Assembly: GCF_030362855.1 (NCBI RefSeq)
Contig: NZ_JAUCBP010000002.1
Location: 186,001-250,000, forward strand
Direction of reading: 5' to 3'
From: Neoalteromonas arenosi
Lineage (GTDB): Bacteria; Pseudomonadota; Gammaproteobacteria; Enterobacterales; Alteromonadaceae
Length of the DNA stretch: 64,000 bases
Shown piece by piece: positions 46,902 to 55,514 of this stretch. Each line of letters opens with the position of its first letter. Position 1 is the stretch's first letter. The translations under genes and the position numbers were made by a program. The notes under the pieces were generated by a model. The model was given only the letters and a program-made list of their open reading frames with translations, did not search any database and was not told where the DNA came from.

Positions 46902-46930
46902 TTGACATAATTCAATAGGTAACCTATAAG
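46902..46930 (+). promoter_or_regulatory. Near-consensus sigma70 promoter of the ArsR operon
   Basis: TTGACA (46902-46907, perfect -35) and TATAAG (46925-46930) are separated by exactly 17 nt. The -10 and most of the spacer lie inside the inverted repeat at 46911-46942, so a bound repressor would block RNA polymerase. Confidence 0.85.
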
Positions 46931-46942
46931 TTACCTATTGAA
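46911..46942. promoter_or_regulatory. 13-bp perfect inverted repeat, probable ArsR operator
   Basis: TTCAATAGGTAAC, CTATAA, GTTACCTATTGAA: a perfect 13-bp inverted repeat with a 6-bp centre, immediately upstream of the regulator start codon (46955). Position and symmetry fit an autorepressor operator. Confidence 0.85.
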
Positions 46943-46954
46943 TTTGGAGAGCAT

Positions 46955-47323
46955 ATGAACCCCGAGTCTATGGATGCCGTGTTTCATGCACTGGCCAATG
47001 ATAAACGCAGAAAGCTACTTGATTACGTGCGTGCGAATCCCGGCTGTCTAGTCAAAGATGTGTGTAAGAACTTTGATGTCACCCGAGTCGCTATCATGAA
47101 ACACTTAACCGTACTTGAAAAAGCAGACTTGCTGATGAGTGATAAGCAGGGCCGCGATCGTCATTTGTATATCAACACCGTACCTATTCAATTAATTCAT
47201 GCCCGGTGGACCAGTGAATACAGCGCCATGTGGGCTGGGAAAATGCTCGATATCAAATTTGCCGCAGAGCAAAAACAACAAGTACAAGAACGCAACAAGA
47301 GGCAACAAAATGACAACCAATGA
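46955..47323 (+). CDS. ArsR-type winged-helix autorepressor
   Basis: This 122-residue regulator has the ArsR/SdpR fold: MDAVFHALANDKRRKLLDYV, CLVKDVCKNFDVTRVAIMKH, LLMSDKQGRDRHLYINTVP. It has no CxC metal-binding motif in helix 3, so it is of the metal-independent SdpR-like type often paired with SRPBCC proteins. Its stop overlaps the SRPBCC start by 14 bp. It probably represses its own operon through the repeat at 46911-46942. Confidence 0.88.
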   Translation: MNPESMDAVFHALANDKRRKLLDYVRANPGCLVKDVCKNFDVTRVAIMKHLTVLEKADLLMSDKQGRDRHLYINTVPIQLIHARWTSEYSAMWAGKMLDIKFAAEQKQQVQERNKRQQNDNQ

Positions 47324-47867
47324 AATGCGAAAATCTATTTATAAAGTCTTTATCAATGCTTCGATTGACAAAGTTTGGTCAGAAATTGTCAACACCGACA
47401 GCCCCAGACAATTTTTCTTTAACGGTCAGTGCGACACGCCAGGTCTAGCAGTGGGCGCGCCGATGGCTATGCGTACGCCAGACGGAAAATATACCAGTGT
47501 GGTTGGCGAAGTTACTGAATTTGACCCTCCCAATCGTTATGCACATACCTTTAAATTTACGCATTTGGAAGATGCATTAGGCAAAGTGACCTACAATTTA
47601 GAGGCTAAGCATGGCGGGACTGAATTTACCTTGATTTCAGAAAATCCAGCCACGGCAGAGGTTTCCAAAACCGAGAAATCCATGCAAAGCGGTAGTAAAT
47701 TTATATGTGAAAACCTTAAGGCTCTGGTTGAAACAGGTAAACCAACCTTTAGCGGGCGGTTGATTTTGGGCATCATTAAATTAACTCAAGGGCTTTCACC
47801 TAAGTCAGCAGCCAGTGAAAACTGGACTTTTCAGCGTATCACAGAACTACACCGGAAGGAGGCATAA
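47310..47867 (+). CDS. SRPBCC (AHSA1-like) domain protein
   Basis: The 185-residue protein has an activator-of-Hsp90 homology 1/START-like fold: KSIYKVFINASIDKVWSEIV, VVGEVTEFDPPNRYAHTFKF, GKVTYNLEAKHGGTEFTLIS. It likely binds a hydrophobic ligand. I use the ATG at 47310 (AGAGGCAAC upstream); the longer frame from 47199 lies in the regulator gene. The DUF4287 gene starts 2 bp after it. Confidence 0.88.
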   Translation: MTTNEMRKSIYKVFINASIDKVWSEIVNTDSPRQFFFNGQCDTPGLAVGAPMAMRTPDGKYTSVVGEVTEFDPPNRYAHTFKFTHLEDALGKVTYNLEAKHGGTEFTLISENPATAEVSKTEKSMQSGSKFICENLKALVETGKPTFSGRLILGIIKLTQGLSPKSAASENWTFQRITELHRKEA

Positions 47868-47869
47868 GT

Positions 47870-48436
47870 ATGGCTAGCCCAGAACAACAGCTACAAACGA
47901 TGTTGAAAAATCTGCCCGAGAAAACCGGCAAAACACTGGCCCAGTGGTTGACGTTACTGGCTGACTCAGGGCTTGATAAGCACGGTAAAGTAGTTAGCTT
48001 ACTCAAACAGCAACATCAAGTAAGCCACGGGTTTGCCAATTTAATTGCGCACCAGTTTCTGAATCGAGAAGAAACTGACAAACCAGATCTGGTCAGTGCA
48101 CAATATGCCAATGGCAAGGAAGCATTGAAGCCAATTTATACCGCACTGACAAAGCTGCTTACGACCCTAGGTGATGACGTAGAATTCGCGCCTAAAAAAG
48201 CCTACGTGAGCGTACGACGGAAAAAACAGTTTGCCATCATTCAGGCATCGACCAAAACTCGCGTGGATCTCGGCCTAAACCTTAAAGACCTGACTACAGT
48301 TACGCAAACTGACAGGCTTGAGCTGTCAGGCAGCTTTAATACGATGGTCAGTCACCGCGTGCGTCTGAGTTCACCAGAACAGGTTGATGATGAAGTTGTT
48401 GGCTGGTTAAAACATGCCTATCAACAGGCGGGTTAA
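47870..48436 (+). CDS. DUF4287/DUF5655 domain protein
   Basis: The 188-residue cytoplasmic protein has an N-terminal DUF4287 region (EKTGKTLAQWLTLLADSGLDKHGKVV, shown only in outline: KTGKTLAQW then GLDKHGKVV) and a C-terminal DUF5655-like domain (GDDVEFAPKKAYVSVRRKKQ, RVDLGLNL). The function is unknown. Spacing of 2 bp to the SRPBCC gene places it as third gene of the ArsR-controlled operon. Confidence 0.8.
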   Translation: MASPEQQLQTMLKNLPEKTGKTLAQWLTLLADSGLDKHGKVVSLLKQQHQVSHGFANLIAHQFLNREETDKPDLVSAQYANGKEALKPIYTALTKLLTTLGDDVEFAPKKAYVSVRRKKQFAIIQASTKTRVDLGLNLKDLTTVTQTDRLELSGSFNTMVSHRVRLSSPEQVDDEVVGWLKHAYQQAG

Positions 48437-48576
48437 AATCGCTCCATCTCTGTTCTGCTAGGTTTTGGGGGGCTGTCGCAGAATAATGGTAAGCATGGTT
48501 TAAATGGGCTAAAGTTTGTACAACTGTTAAAGGGATCAGCGGTCTATTTGGTAGCGCTAAACAATAATCTACGCCA

Positions 48577-49803
48577 ATGAAATCAGTCATCGAAGTAAAA
48601 AACCCGAGTCGATCTATGACAATGAACTATATGGTGTCACTGTCGGTAATTGCACTGCTGTCGATTGCAGTGCACGCCATGTTGGACAATGTAATTGCCC
48701 ACCAAACCGACTCTGGCCAATATATTAATGTCAGTGGCCAACAGCGTATGCTATCGCAGCGCGCGAGTCTGTTTACACTTGAATATCTATACACGGGCAA
48801 TGCTAACGCCAAAGCAACCGCAGAGCGTGCATTGCAGAAAATGCAAATGAACCATCATTGGTTACTTGCCGAGCATCGAGCCAGCGCAATTACCGGCGAA
48901 GAATCACCGTTAAGTAATGAAATACAAGCGCTGTATTTTTCTCCACCGCACTTTGTCGATAATCAGATCCAAGTTTTTTCTTCGTCGATTGAACAGGCGA
49001 TTAGTCAAAATAGCGTGTTTGCACCTGAGCAAATTTATGAGCGCTCGAGAGGGTTCATGCAGCTAGCGCGCGAGCCGCTGCTCGAATCTTTTGACACAGT
49101 GGTACAGCAGTATGAACTTGAAGCACGACAGGAAATCGCTGGCATTCGTCAGATCCAGAACATTGTCTTAGGTATCATTATTCTGACTATTTTGATTGAA
49201 GCACTGTTTATTTTTAGGCCTATAGTTAGCAAAGTGGGAGAATACGCTAAGCGTCTACAGAATGAAGCCTTTCACGATGAATTGAGTGGTTTACTTAACC
49301 GTCGAGCCTACAACGCGCTCTCTGAGCAATATTTTGCCAACCATCAGCGTTATCAAACCCCCCTTTCTGTTTTGATCATTGATATCGACAATACGCGCTT
49401 AGTCAATGATAAGTTTGGTTACGGCGGAGGTGACGCCGCGTTCAACCTAGTTGCCCAAGAAGCCCAAAAGTGCTCTCGAGCCAGTGATTTTGTAGCCCGT
49501 ATCGGTGGCGATGAATTGGCCATATTACTGCCGAATACTGATCTTGGGGGCGCTTCGCAATTAGCCGAAAAAATCAGACAACGGGTAGAGAGCAGTGTTT
49601 TTCATATTGCAGATACTACCGACAGCGTGACTGTGAGTATTGGGATCAGTGCCGGCACTCGACTCGATGCGAGTTTTAAACAACTGTTTAGGCGCACAGA
49701 GCAAGCGCTTCAAGATGCGAAGGCTTCAGGTGGCAATACCATTAGAGTATTAGAGCAAAAATTTGTCTCTAGTGAGCAACACCACGTTCATGAACAGTTG
49801 TAA
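48577..49803 (+). CDS. PilJ-type sensor GGDEF protein
   Basis: The 408-residue membrane protein has a TM helix at about 18-36, a periplasmic four-helix sensor with the PilJ/NarX-like motif QYINVSGQQRMLSQRA, a TM helix near 193-215, and a GGDEF domain. The active motif reads RIGGDELAI, with an RxxD (RASD) I-site five residues before. The substrate/metal motif reads DIDNTRLVND rather than the usual DxDxFKxxND, and the last helix has QALQDAKASGGN. Catalysis may be weak or lost; it could instead bind cyclic di-GMP through the I-site. A small STAS-like gene follows 24 bp downstream. Confidence 0.88.
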   Translation: MKSVIEVKNPSRSMTMNYMVSLSVIALLSIAVHAMLDNVIAHQTDSGQYINVSGQQRMLSQRASLFTLEYLYTGNANAKATAERALQKMQMNHHWLLAEHRASAITGEESPLSNEIQALYFSPPHFVDNQIQVFSSSIEQAISQNSVFAPEQIYERSRGFMQLAREPLLESFDTVVQQYELEARQEIAGIRQIQNIVLGIIILTILIEALFIFRPIVSKVGEYAKRLQNEAFHDELSGLLNRRAYNALSEQYFANHQRYQTPLSVLIIDIDNTRLVNDKFGYGGGDAAFNLVAQEAQKCSRASDFVARIGGDELAILLPNTDLGGASQLAEKIRQRVESSVFHIADTTDSVTVSIGISAGTRLDASFKQLFRRTEQALQDAKASGGNTIRVLEQKFVSSEQHHVHEQL

Positions 49804-49827
49804 GCGTAACCTAAGCGGTTTATCAAA

Positions 49828-50259
49828 ATGAGCAATCAGTTTCCGGGCTACTCTGATAAAGACGGTGGCTTTACCTTTGAGCCTTGTGGTTTAGTGGCGG
49901 TAGTCCGATTACGAGGTGCTTGTGGGGCCAATGCATGTAAAGCATTAAGGCAACACTTAATTGACTTTGCTGCTCTATGTAAACCCAAGCTATGGGGATA
50001 TCTCAGCATCTCTCCCAATGCACAAGCAACCACGCTAGAGGCTGAGGATATACTGGTCGACGTGGGGCGTTTGGCAGTTGAGTTGGGTTGTTGCGTAGAT
50101 GCGCACTGTCTCAACCATCCTTTAATTCTAGAACAAACTCGCCGAGTGCGGAAAAATGCTGACTTTCGCGCAGATATGCGTGATTCGTTGTTTTCTTCAG
50201 AACAACAAGCGCTAGAGTATATCCACAAGGTACTAGCTAAAAAAAATCGCAATCGTTGA
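49828..50259 (+). CDS. Small STAS-like protein of unknown function
   Basis: This 143-residue soluble protein has alternating beta strands and amphipathic helices, ending in SSEQQALEYIHKVL. The pattern resembles SpoIIAA/STAS-like single-domain proteins, and it is co-linear with the protein encoded at 61720-62094. Five Cys are present but not in a metal-binding pattern. It follows the PilJ-GGDEF gene by 24 bp and is probably co-transcribed, so a role in the same signalling path is possible. The family assignment is by eye only. Confidence 0.55.
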   Translation: MSNQFPGYSDKDGGFTFEPCGLVAVVRLRGACGANACKALRQHLIDFAALCKPKLWGYLSISPNAQATTLEAEDILVDVGRLAVELGCCVDAHCLNHPLILEQTRRVRKNADFRADMRDSLFSSEQQALEYIHKVLAKKNRNR

Positions 50260-50355
50260 GCTTCATGTGTGTCTGTTTGATAGGGTATCGCTGATTTCAA
50301 GTCCATATCTTTTATGGTAGCGTAACCGAAGTGCTTACCCGAATATAAACCAACC

Positions 50356-51636
50356 ATGACTAGCACACTTGCACAATCGTTGCCCTTGCCGTGTGGAGCG
50401 GTATTACACAACCGCCTAGGTAAGAGTGCGATGACCGAAGGTTTAGCCGATCCTCAAGACCGACCTACCAAACAGCATGAGCAGCTCTATCGCACGTGGT
50501 CACGCGGGGGAACAGGATTACACATCACTGGTAATGTGATGATTGACCGACGTTACCTCGAGCGTGCCGGAAATGTGGTGCTAGAAGATGAACGCGATTT
50601 GGCGACCTTTACCTCATGGGCTGAGGCTGGAATGGTAGGTGGCAATCATTTGTGGGTACAGTTAAACCATCCCGGTCGACAATGCCCACGTATGGTTAAT
50701 ACAAAGCCGCTTGCCCCCTCTGATATACAGCTTAGTATGCTTGGTAACTTTGGAAAACCTAGACCGATGACCAAGGATGATATCCACGAGGTTGTCACGC
50801 GTTTTGCCCGCTCCGCTGGGCTTGTTAAGCAAGCCGGCTTCAGTGGCGTACAAATACATTGTGCGCATGGTTATTTACTCAGTCAGTTTTTATCACCCAA
50901 AATCAATCAACGCAATGACGAGTACGGCGGTAGTTTAGCGAATAGAGCACGTATTATTCGCGAGATAATCGCTGCCGTGCGCAAGGCCGTCGGCAATGAT
51001 TTCCCGATTGCTGTAAAGCTCAATTCTTCTGATTTTCAAAAAGGTGGCTTTAGTCTTGAAGACTGTGAGCAGGTGGCTCGGTGGTTGGCAGAAGATGGCA
51101 TAGACTTGCTAGAAATATCCGGTGGAACATACGAGCAGCTCAGTCTCATTGGTGTTGAGCCCACGGATGTGCGCGAGAGTACGCGTAAACGCGAGGCCTA
51201 CTTTATTGAATACGCAGATAGGATTAAAGCTGCCGCTAACGTACCCTTAATGGTTACCGGCGGTTTTCGTAGCCGCGATGTGATGGAGCGCGTGATCAAT
51301 GAAGGGGAGGTCGACCTTATTGGCTTAGCACGGCCGCTGTGTACGCAACCCGACTGTTCGCAAAAACTCATCGCCGGTGAAATCGAAGCAATAGACGACT
51401 ATGAGCATAATCTTGTATTGGGAACAGGTTTTTGGGGCAACAATAGTTCACTCAATTTAATCAAGGCAATCAATAGTTTTGGGCAAGTGGGGTTTTATTA
51501 TTACCAAATGATCCGCTTGGCTGCTGGGCAGCAGCCAGACACTAACCTCGGAGTATTCCGCTCCTTTGTTAAGCATATGCTCAATGACACTCGTTTGAAT
51601 ATCAAACGCAAACGGGCGCGCCAAAGCGCTGCATAA
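50356..51636 (+). CDS. Old Yellow Enzyme family NADH:flavin oxidoreductase
   Basis: The 426-residue FMN enzyme has the OYE barrel landmarks: LGKSAMTEGLADPQDRPTKQ, WVQLNHPGRQCPR, GFSGVQIHCAHGYLLSQFLS (His pair), NDEYGGSLANRARI, and MVTGGFRSRDVM. Members reduce activated C=C bonds of enones and similar compounds with NAD(P)H. A C-terminal extension of about 50 residues past the barrel has basic residues. No partner gene is adjacent. Confidence 0.92.
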   Translation: MTSTLAQSLPLPCGAVLHNRLGKSAMTEGLADPQDRPTKQHEQLYRTWSRGGTGLHITGNVMIDRRYLERAGNVVLEDERDLATFTSWAEAGMVGGNHLWVQLNHPGRQCPRMVNTKPLAPSDIQLSMLGNFGKPRPMTKDDIHEVVTRFARSAGLVKQAGFSGVQIHCAHGYLLSQFLSPKINQRNDEYGGSLANRARIIREIIAAVRKAVGNDFPIAVKLNSSDFQKGGFSLEDCEQVARWLAEDGIDLLEISGGTYEQLSLIGVEPTDVRESTRKREAYFIEYADRIKAAANVPLMVTGGFRSRDVMERVINEGEVDLIGLARPLCTQPDCSQKLIAGEIEAIDDYEHNLVLGTGFWGNNSSLNLIKAINSFGQVGFYYYQMIRLAAGQQPDTNLGVFRSFVKHMLNDTRLNIKRKRARQSAA

Positions 51637-51664
51637 ATTGTAACGCGCCACTGCTCAGACGTCT

Positions 51665-52420
51665 TTATTCATTCACGCCAACAATTGCATAGGGCAAATT
51701 CAAGTAGCCACAGGGTTTATGTTCACTGGACCTGAGTGTTGACGTCAGTTCATTGGGCTGCAGCAATACATCATAATTATCAATCCGGAAACGAATAGGC
51801 TCGGCGTTTTCACACAAGGCCAACGCCTGTGTGCGCCAAATGCCTTCGCTAGAGTATTGCGTTTTCGTATCGGTAGCCTGCTTAGCGACGTTTGCAGACC
51901 ATCGATTCTCAGCGAAGTTAAGCGTTCCCCGGGAGTCACTGGGTAAGAAATTCACCAAACCCGCATAGCTTGATTGTCTGCCTGTTGATGAGTGTTCGAT
52001 AATAAAGCGGCTGAAGTGATTATCTACCGCGAATACGCCCCCAGCACCAACCACATAATAATCCAGTTCGGTAGCATTAAAACGCGTAAATAATGCAGTA
52101 GTTTCATCGACACCAAAACCATAGCGTGCGCCAGTTTGAGCGGTTAAAACAATTAACCGAGCTTCGCGATTGCGCTCAGAAAAGTGAGTGTCCAATACAC
52201 CAATAGGGAAGCTAGCGAGACCGCCAGTGGCCAAATAGGTGAGATCGCTGCCTTCAATGCCTGACGCGCAATTGGCTCCACTGCAGCGTTGTGAAGGTGC
52301 ACTATAGCTAAAAGCACCACGGGCAATCGCATTGACACTGGTGCCATTGGTAATCATTACAGTGGGTCGACCACGAAAGCTGCCACCCGATTGCACAGCC
52401 GTGCCGGCAGTGTCTCTTTG
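51665..52420 (-). pseudogene. Cyanophycinase-like peptidase (S51), N-terminally truncated
   Basis: The last 243 residues of a cyanophycinase/S51-type exopeptidase are present, including the strongly conserved GVLDTHFSERNREARLIVL and FGVDETTALF segments. A Ser-containing ITNGTSVNAIARG stretch stands where the nucleophile GTSAGx is expected. The N-terminal half is missing: in frame, a stop lies at 52421-52423 and no upstream coding follows. The only start in range is a GTG at 52396. Cyanophycinases release beta-Asp-Arg dipeptides; the isoaspartyl dipeptidase at 53148 would act next. It faces a likewise truncated transporter, so a deletion probably removed both 5' ends. Confidence 0.8.
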
Positions 52421-52423
52421 TCA

Positions 52424-53144
52424 GGCCGCTAATGCGCACTTCAAGCAGACACAGCAGGATGTAAAGGCTCGTTTTGAAAAGGTAGATGCAGCCATTCTTG
52501 GCGTGTTTTTGGTCGGTATTCTATGGGTGTTATATGGCGTTGTGGTGCATGCTTATTATATCCCTGAAATTGCCACGCAGTTTTTCGCTATTGGGTTGCT
52601 TTGCGGACTATTAGCAAAGCTCAGTGGCCGTCTGACGATTAATGGCATATCGAGTGCTTTTCAACGCGGCGCAGCGGAATTGTTACCAGCGGCATTAATC
52701 GTGGGGATGGCCAAAGGGATCATTATTATTCTGGGTGGCGATGCGGTGGATCAGCCATCCCATCTCAACACCCTGTTGTTTTATGCCAGTGGCTTGATCA
52801 GCGACACGAGTAATACCCTTAATGCTGTAGTCATGCTTACATTCCAATCGATATTTAATTTCTTTGTAGCCAGTGGTTCAGGGCAAGCTGCGATTACTAT
52901 GCCATTGATGGCACCGCTTGCTGACCTTATTGGTGTTACTCGACAAACGGCAGTATTGGCTTTTCAGTTAGGCGACGGTTTGTCCAACATCATTATCCCT
53001 ACCAGTGCGTCCTTAATTGGTTGTTTAGGTGTTGCGCGTATTGACTGGTCTGTATGGTTTAAATTCGCTTGGAAATTCTTCATAGGTCTGTTCTTATTAG
53101 CAGCTGCCAGTATGATGGTGGCTGTAAATATCGGATATCAATAA
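52424..53144 (+). pseudogene. YfcC-family transporter, N-terminally truncated
   Basis: The last about 240 residues of a YfcC-type (C4-dicarboxylate anaerobic carrier-like/basic amino-acid) transporter are present: YYIPEIATQFFAIGLLCGL, PAALIVGMAKGIIIILGG, FFVASGSGQAAITMPLMAPL, LAFQLGDGLSNIIIPTSASL. Compared with E. coli YfcC (about 506 aa) the first about 270 residues are gone. The frame stays open back to 52332, but that part is antisense to the cyanophycinase-like gene and not family-like. No plausible start precedes the match. It runs straight into iadA (3 bp gap), so an operon once existed. Confidence 0.82.
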
Positions 53145-53147
53145 CCC

Positions 53148-54311
53148 ATGAGTTTATTCTTAATTAAGGGGGCACAGGTTTATGTTCCCGAATCACTTGG
53201 CCGCATGGATGTGTTGGTCGGTGGTGGCAAAGTCCTAGCAATAGATGCGCAACTCGCAGTGGACATGCCCAATCTACACACTATCGACGCTACAGGACAG
53301 GTACTAATCCCCGGTTTTGTTGATCCGCTAGCCCACATTAGTGGTGGCGGTGGTGAGGGCGGTTTTACGTCGCGTACTCCAGCACTTAATTTTGATGATG
53401 CGGTAAAAGCCGGCGTCACAACCATGGTTGCTGCGCTTGGTACAGATGCAATCACCCGCAGTTTAGAAGATATGCTTGCCACAGCGAAAGCAATTAATGA
53501 GTACGGTTTAAACGCTTATATTTATACCGGTAATTATCACCTGCCAGCGGTCACTTTAACCGGTAGTGTTAGTAAAGATATTATGCTGATTAGCGAATGT
53601 ATTGGTGTGGGGGAAGTGGCGATTAGCGATCACCGCAGTTCGCAACCTACGATGCAGCAATTAGCAGAGCTCGCGGCACAAGCTCGAGTGGGTGGAATGC
53701 TGTCGGGGAAAGCCGGCGTAGTGTTTATACATGTAGGTCCAAGCGATACGCACTTATCACTATTGCAGAGTGTAGTTAGTGAAAGTGATATACCGATTGC
53801 TCAGTTTCATCCGACGCATATGAATCGAGACCAGGCTTTGCTTGATGCTGGGATCGCATGGACGCAAACGGGTGGATCGATTGATTTTACCGCTAGTACC
53901 AATGAGCATTTTATTGCTGAAGGTGAAATACCCGCTGCACAAGCTGTCGCAATTGCACTTGAGCAGGGTGTTGCGGCCGAGCAGATGACAATTAGTACCG
54001 ATGCTAATGCCAGTTTACCGGTGTTTGACGACAAGGGTGATCTGATTGGTCTTGAGTTAGGTGATATTGCTTCACTGCACGAGGCATTCCAACAGTTGGT
54101 GCTAGAGCACAACGTCGACATTAGTCATGCGGTACAAGTCTGTAGTACCAGTGCTGCCAAGATTCTGGGCTTACCGGCCGGTTCGATTACTCTTGGTGAC
54201 AACGCCGATTTGGTATTACTCGACCAGCGAGATTTGTCAATCACATCGGTATTCGCAAAAGGGCGATGCTTGATGCTTAATCAACAATTACAAGTAAAAG
54301 CGCCATTTTAA
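53148..54311 (+). CDS. iadA: Isoaspartyl dipeptidase IadA (metal-ligand variant)
   Basis: IadA hydrolyses beta-aspartyl dipeptides, such as those from cyanophycin or damaged proteins. The 387-residue product is close to E. coli IadA along its length: GTDAITRSLEDMLA, YTGNYHLPAVTLTGSVSKD, AISDHRSSQPT, GMLSGKAGVV (carboxylated Lys), VFIHVG, FHPTHMNRD and ISTDANASLPVFDD. The first metal motif is altered: E. coli has DQHVHLIGGGGE, while this reads DPLAHISGGGGE, so the first His of HxH is Leu. The other ligands remain. Activity is doubtful, in keeping with the damaged genes upstream. Confidence 0.9.
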   Translation: MSLFLIKGAQVYVPESLGRMDVLVGGGKVLAIDAQLAVDMPNLHTIDATGQVLIPGFVDPLAHISGGGGEGGFTSRTPALNFDDAVKAGVTTMVAALGTDAITRSLEDMLATAKAINEYGLNAYIYTGNYHLPAVTLTGSVSKDIMLISECIGVGEVAISDHRSSQPTMQQLAELAAQARVGGMLSGKAGVVFIHVGPSDTHLSLLQSVVSESDIPIAQFHPTHMNRDQALLDAGIAWTQTGGSIDFTASTNEHFIAEGEIPAAQAVAIALEQGVAAEQMTISTDANASLPVFDDKGDLIGLELGDIASLHEAFQQLVLEHNVDISHAVQVCSTSAAKILGLPAGSITLGDNADLVLLDQRDLSITSVFAKGRCLMLNQQLQVKAPF

Positions 54312-54422
54312 AAAATATTTTAAATTTTTTTGTATTTAGTATGCGCTTTCTAATTTACATCCGTAACATGCGCCGCATAACAGAGAAACACACTGTTTTT
54401 TTAAAACTTACGGAGTAATGAA

Positions 54423-54827
54423 ATGAACAACATCGAAACTTTGAAGCAAACTGCTGCAAACGCTGAAGAAATGGCTCGCAACATCTGGTTAGCAGGTCTT
54501 GGTGCATACGGTAAAGGCTACGAAGAAGTTAAAGGTCGTCTTGAGACTTTGTCTGCTGACTCAAACAAATTGTTTGGTGAGTTAGTAGCTAAAGGCGAAA
54601 AGATCGAAGCTGAAGGTAAAGCGAAAGTAGCTGAAGTGAAAACTCAAGTTACTGCTAAAGCTGACGTTGAAGCGCGCGTTGAAGCTGTTCGCACTAAACT
54701 TGGTTTGAACGCTGACGACACTGACCAGAAAATCGAAGAGCTAAATGCAAAAATCGACGCATTGACTGCTGCTGTTGCTGCATTAGCTGCTAAGCCTGCA
54801 ACTAAAACTGCAGCGAAAAAAGCATAA
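54423..54827 (+). CDS. Phasin (PhaI/PhaF family)
   Basis: This 134-residue phasin-like protein coats polyhydroxyalkanoate granules. It has the N-terminal amphipathic region AEEMARNIWLAGLGAYGKGY, a helical Lys/Glu-rich centre with a leucine-repeat stretch near 98-120, and an Ala/Lys-rich tail AAKPATKTAAKKA. A good ribosome site (GGAG, 7 nt) and a very strong terminator suggest high expression. The mini-frame ATGAAATGA overlaps its start. No pha synthase genes are in the window. Confidence 0.85.
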   Translation: MNNIETLKQTAANAEEMARNIWLAGLGAYGKGYEEVKGRLETLSADSNKLFGELVAKGEKIEAEGKAKVAEVKTQVTAKADVEARVEAVRTKLGLNADDTDQKIEELNAKIDALTAAVAALAAKPATKTAAKKA

Positions 54828-54851
54828 TTAACTCAGGTTAATTGCATTTAC

Positions 54852-54882
54852 AAAAAAGGGTGCCAATCGGCACCCTTTTTTT
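54852..54882 (+). terminator. Strong terminator after the phasin gene
   Basis: AAAAAAGGGTGCC, AATC, GGCACCCTTTTTTT: a 13-bp stem with a T-run. It may also serve the convergent DUF2721 gene. Confidence 0.94.
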
Positions 54883-54895
54883 GCTGGTATAAGCG

Positions 54896-55345
54896 CTACT
54901 TCTTCTGTTTAAGCCGCGATATTTTTAGGGTCGCCGTCGCAACACTAACTTCGATTAAGAACGTAACCAACCCTCCCGTTAGCAACATTAAACTGAATAT
55001 AAATGTTCCTAAGATAACGGCATCGAGTTTTACTGACACTAAACCATTAACAACAAGCAGTATAACGGCGATACAGATGGTCACCGCAGCTCCAGTTAGA
55101 AAGGTGATTGACCAATTGGCAAAACGCATACGTTTTCGCAGCGATTCGATTTCACGCTCTGCGCGATGGGTTATCCGCTCCGGATTTTGCTCCTCAAGCT
55201 CCTCAAACCAGCGCGCGCGATCGATAACTCGCGCTAGTCGACCGGTCATTACATTCAGCATTTGACCAATGCCAACAAGCAAAAATACTGGCGCAAGGGC
55301 AAGTTGAATCAGCTCGACGGCGTTACCAGTGAAGTTAATATCCAT
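54896..55345 (-). CDS. DUF2721 membrane protein
   Basis: The 149-residue protein has three TM helices (about 14-33, 79-101 and 110-136) and the DUF2721 hallmark LLVGIGQMLNVMTGRLARVIDRAR. A charged cytoplasmic loop (RITHRAEREIESLRKRMRFAN) follows. The function of the family is unknown. Confidence 0.85.
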   Translation of the reverse strand: MDINFTGNAVELIQLALAPVFLLVGIGQMLNVMTGRLARVIDRARWFEELEEQNPERITHRAEREIESLRKRMRFANWSITFLTGAAVTICIAVILLVVNGLVSVKLDAVILGTFIFSLMLLTGGLVTFLIEVSVATATLKISRLKQKK

Positions 55346-55514
55346 GATCGAAAAAGTCTGCAGAACAATGTGTTAGCAACATTTTGCCTAATGTCGGCAG
55401 TACTGTAAAATCTAGTTGTGATTTCGCTTCAATTGATATTGACGTATAATCACGCATTCGTCAGCGCCTTGTTCAGGTGCGCCTCTCGTCTAGTACACTA
55501 AGGTTGTGTTGTTC

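Noticed and set aside
52332-52423. First 30 codons of the open frame leading into the YfcC-like region as a real N-terminus
   Set aside because: These codons are antisense to the truncated cyanophycinase-like gene and do not resemble YfcC; the match begins only after about 52424.
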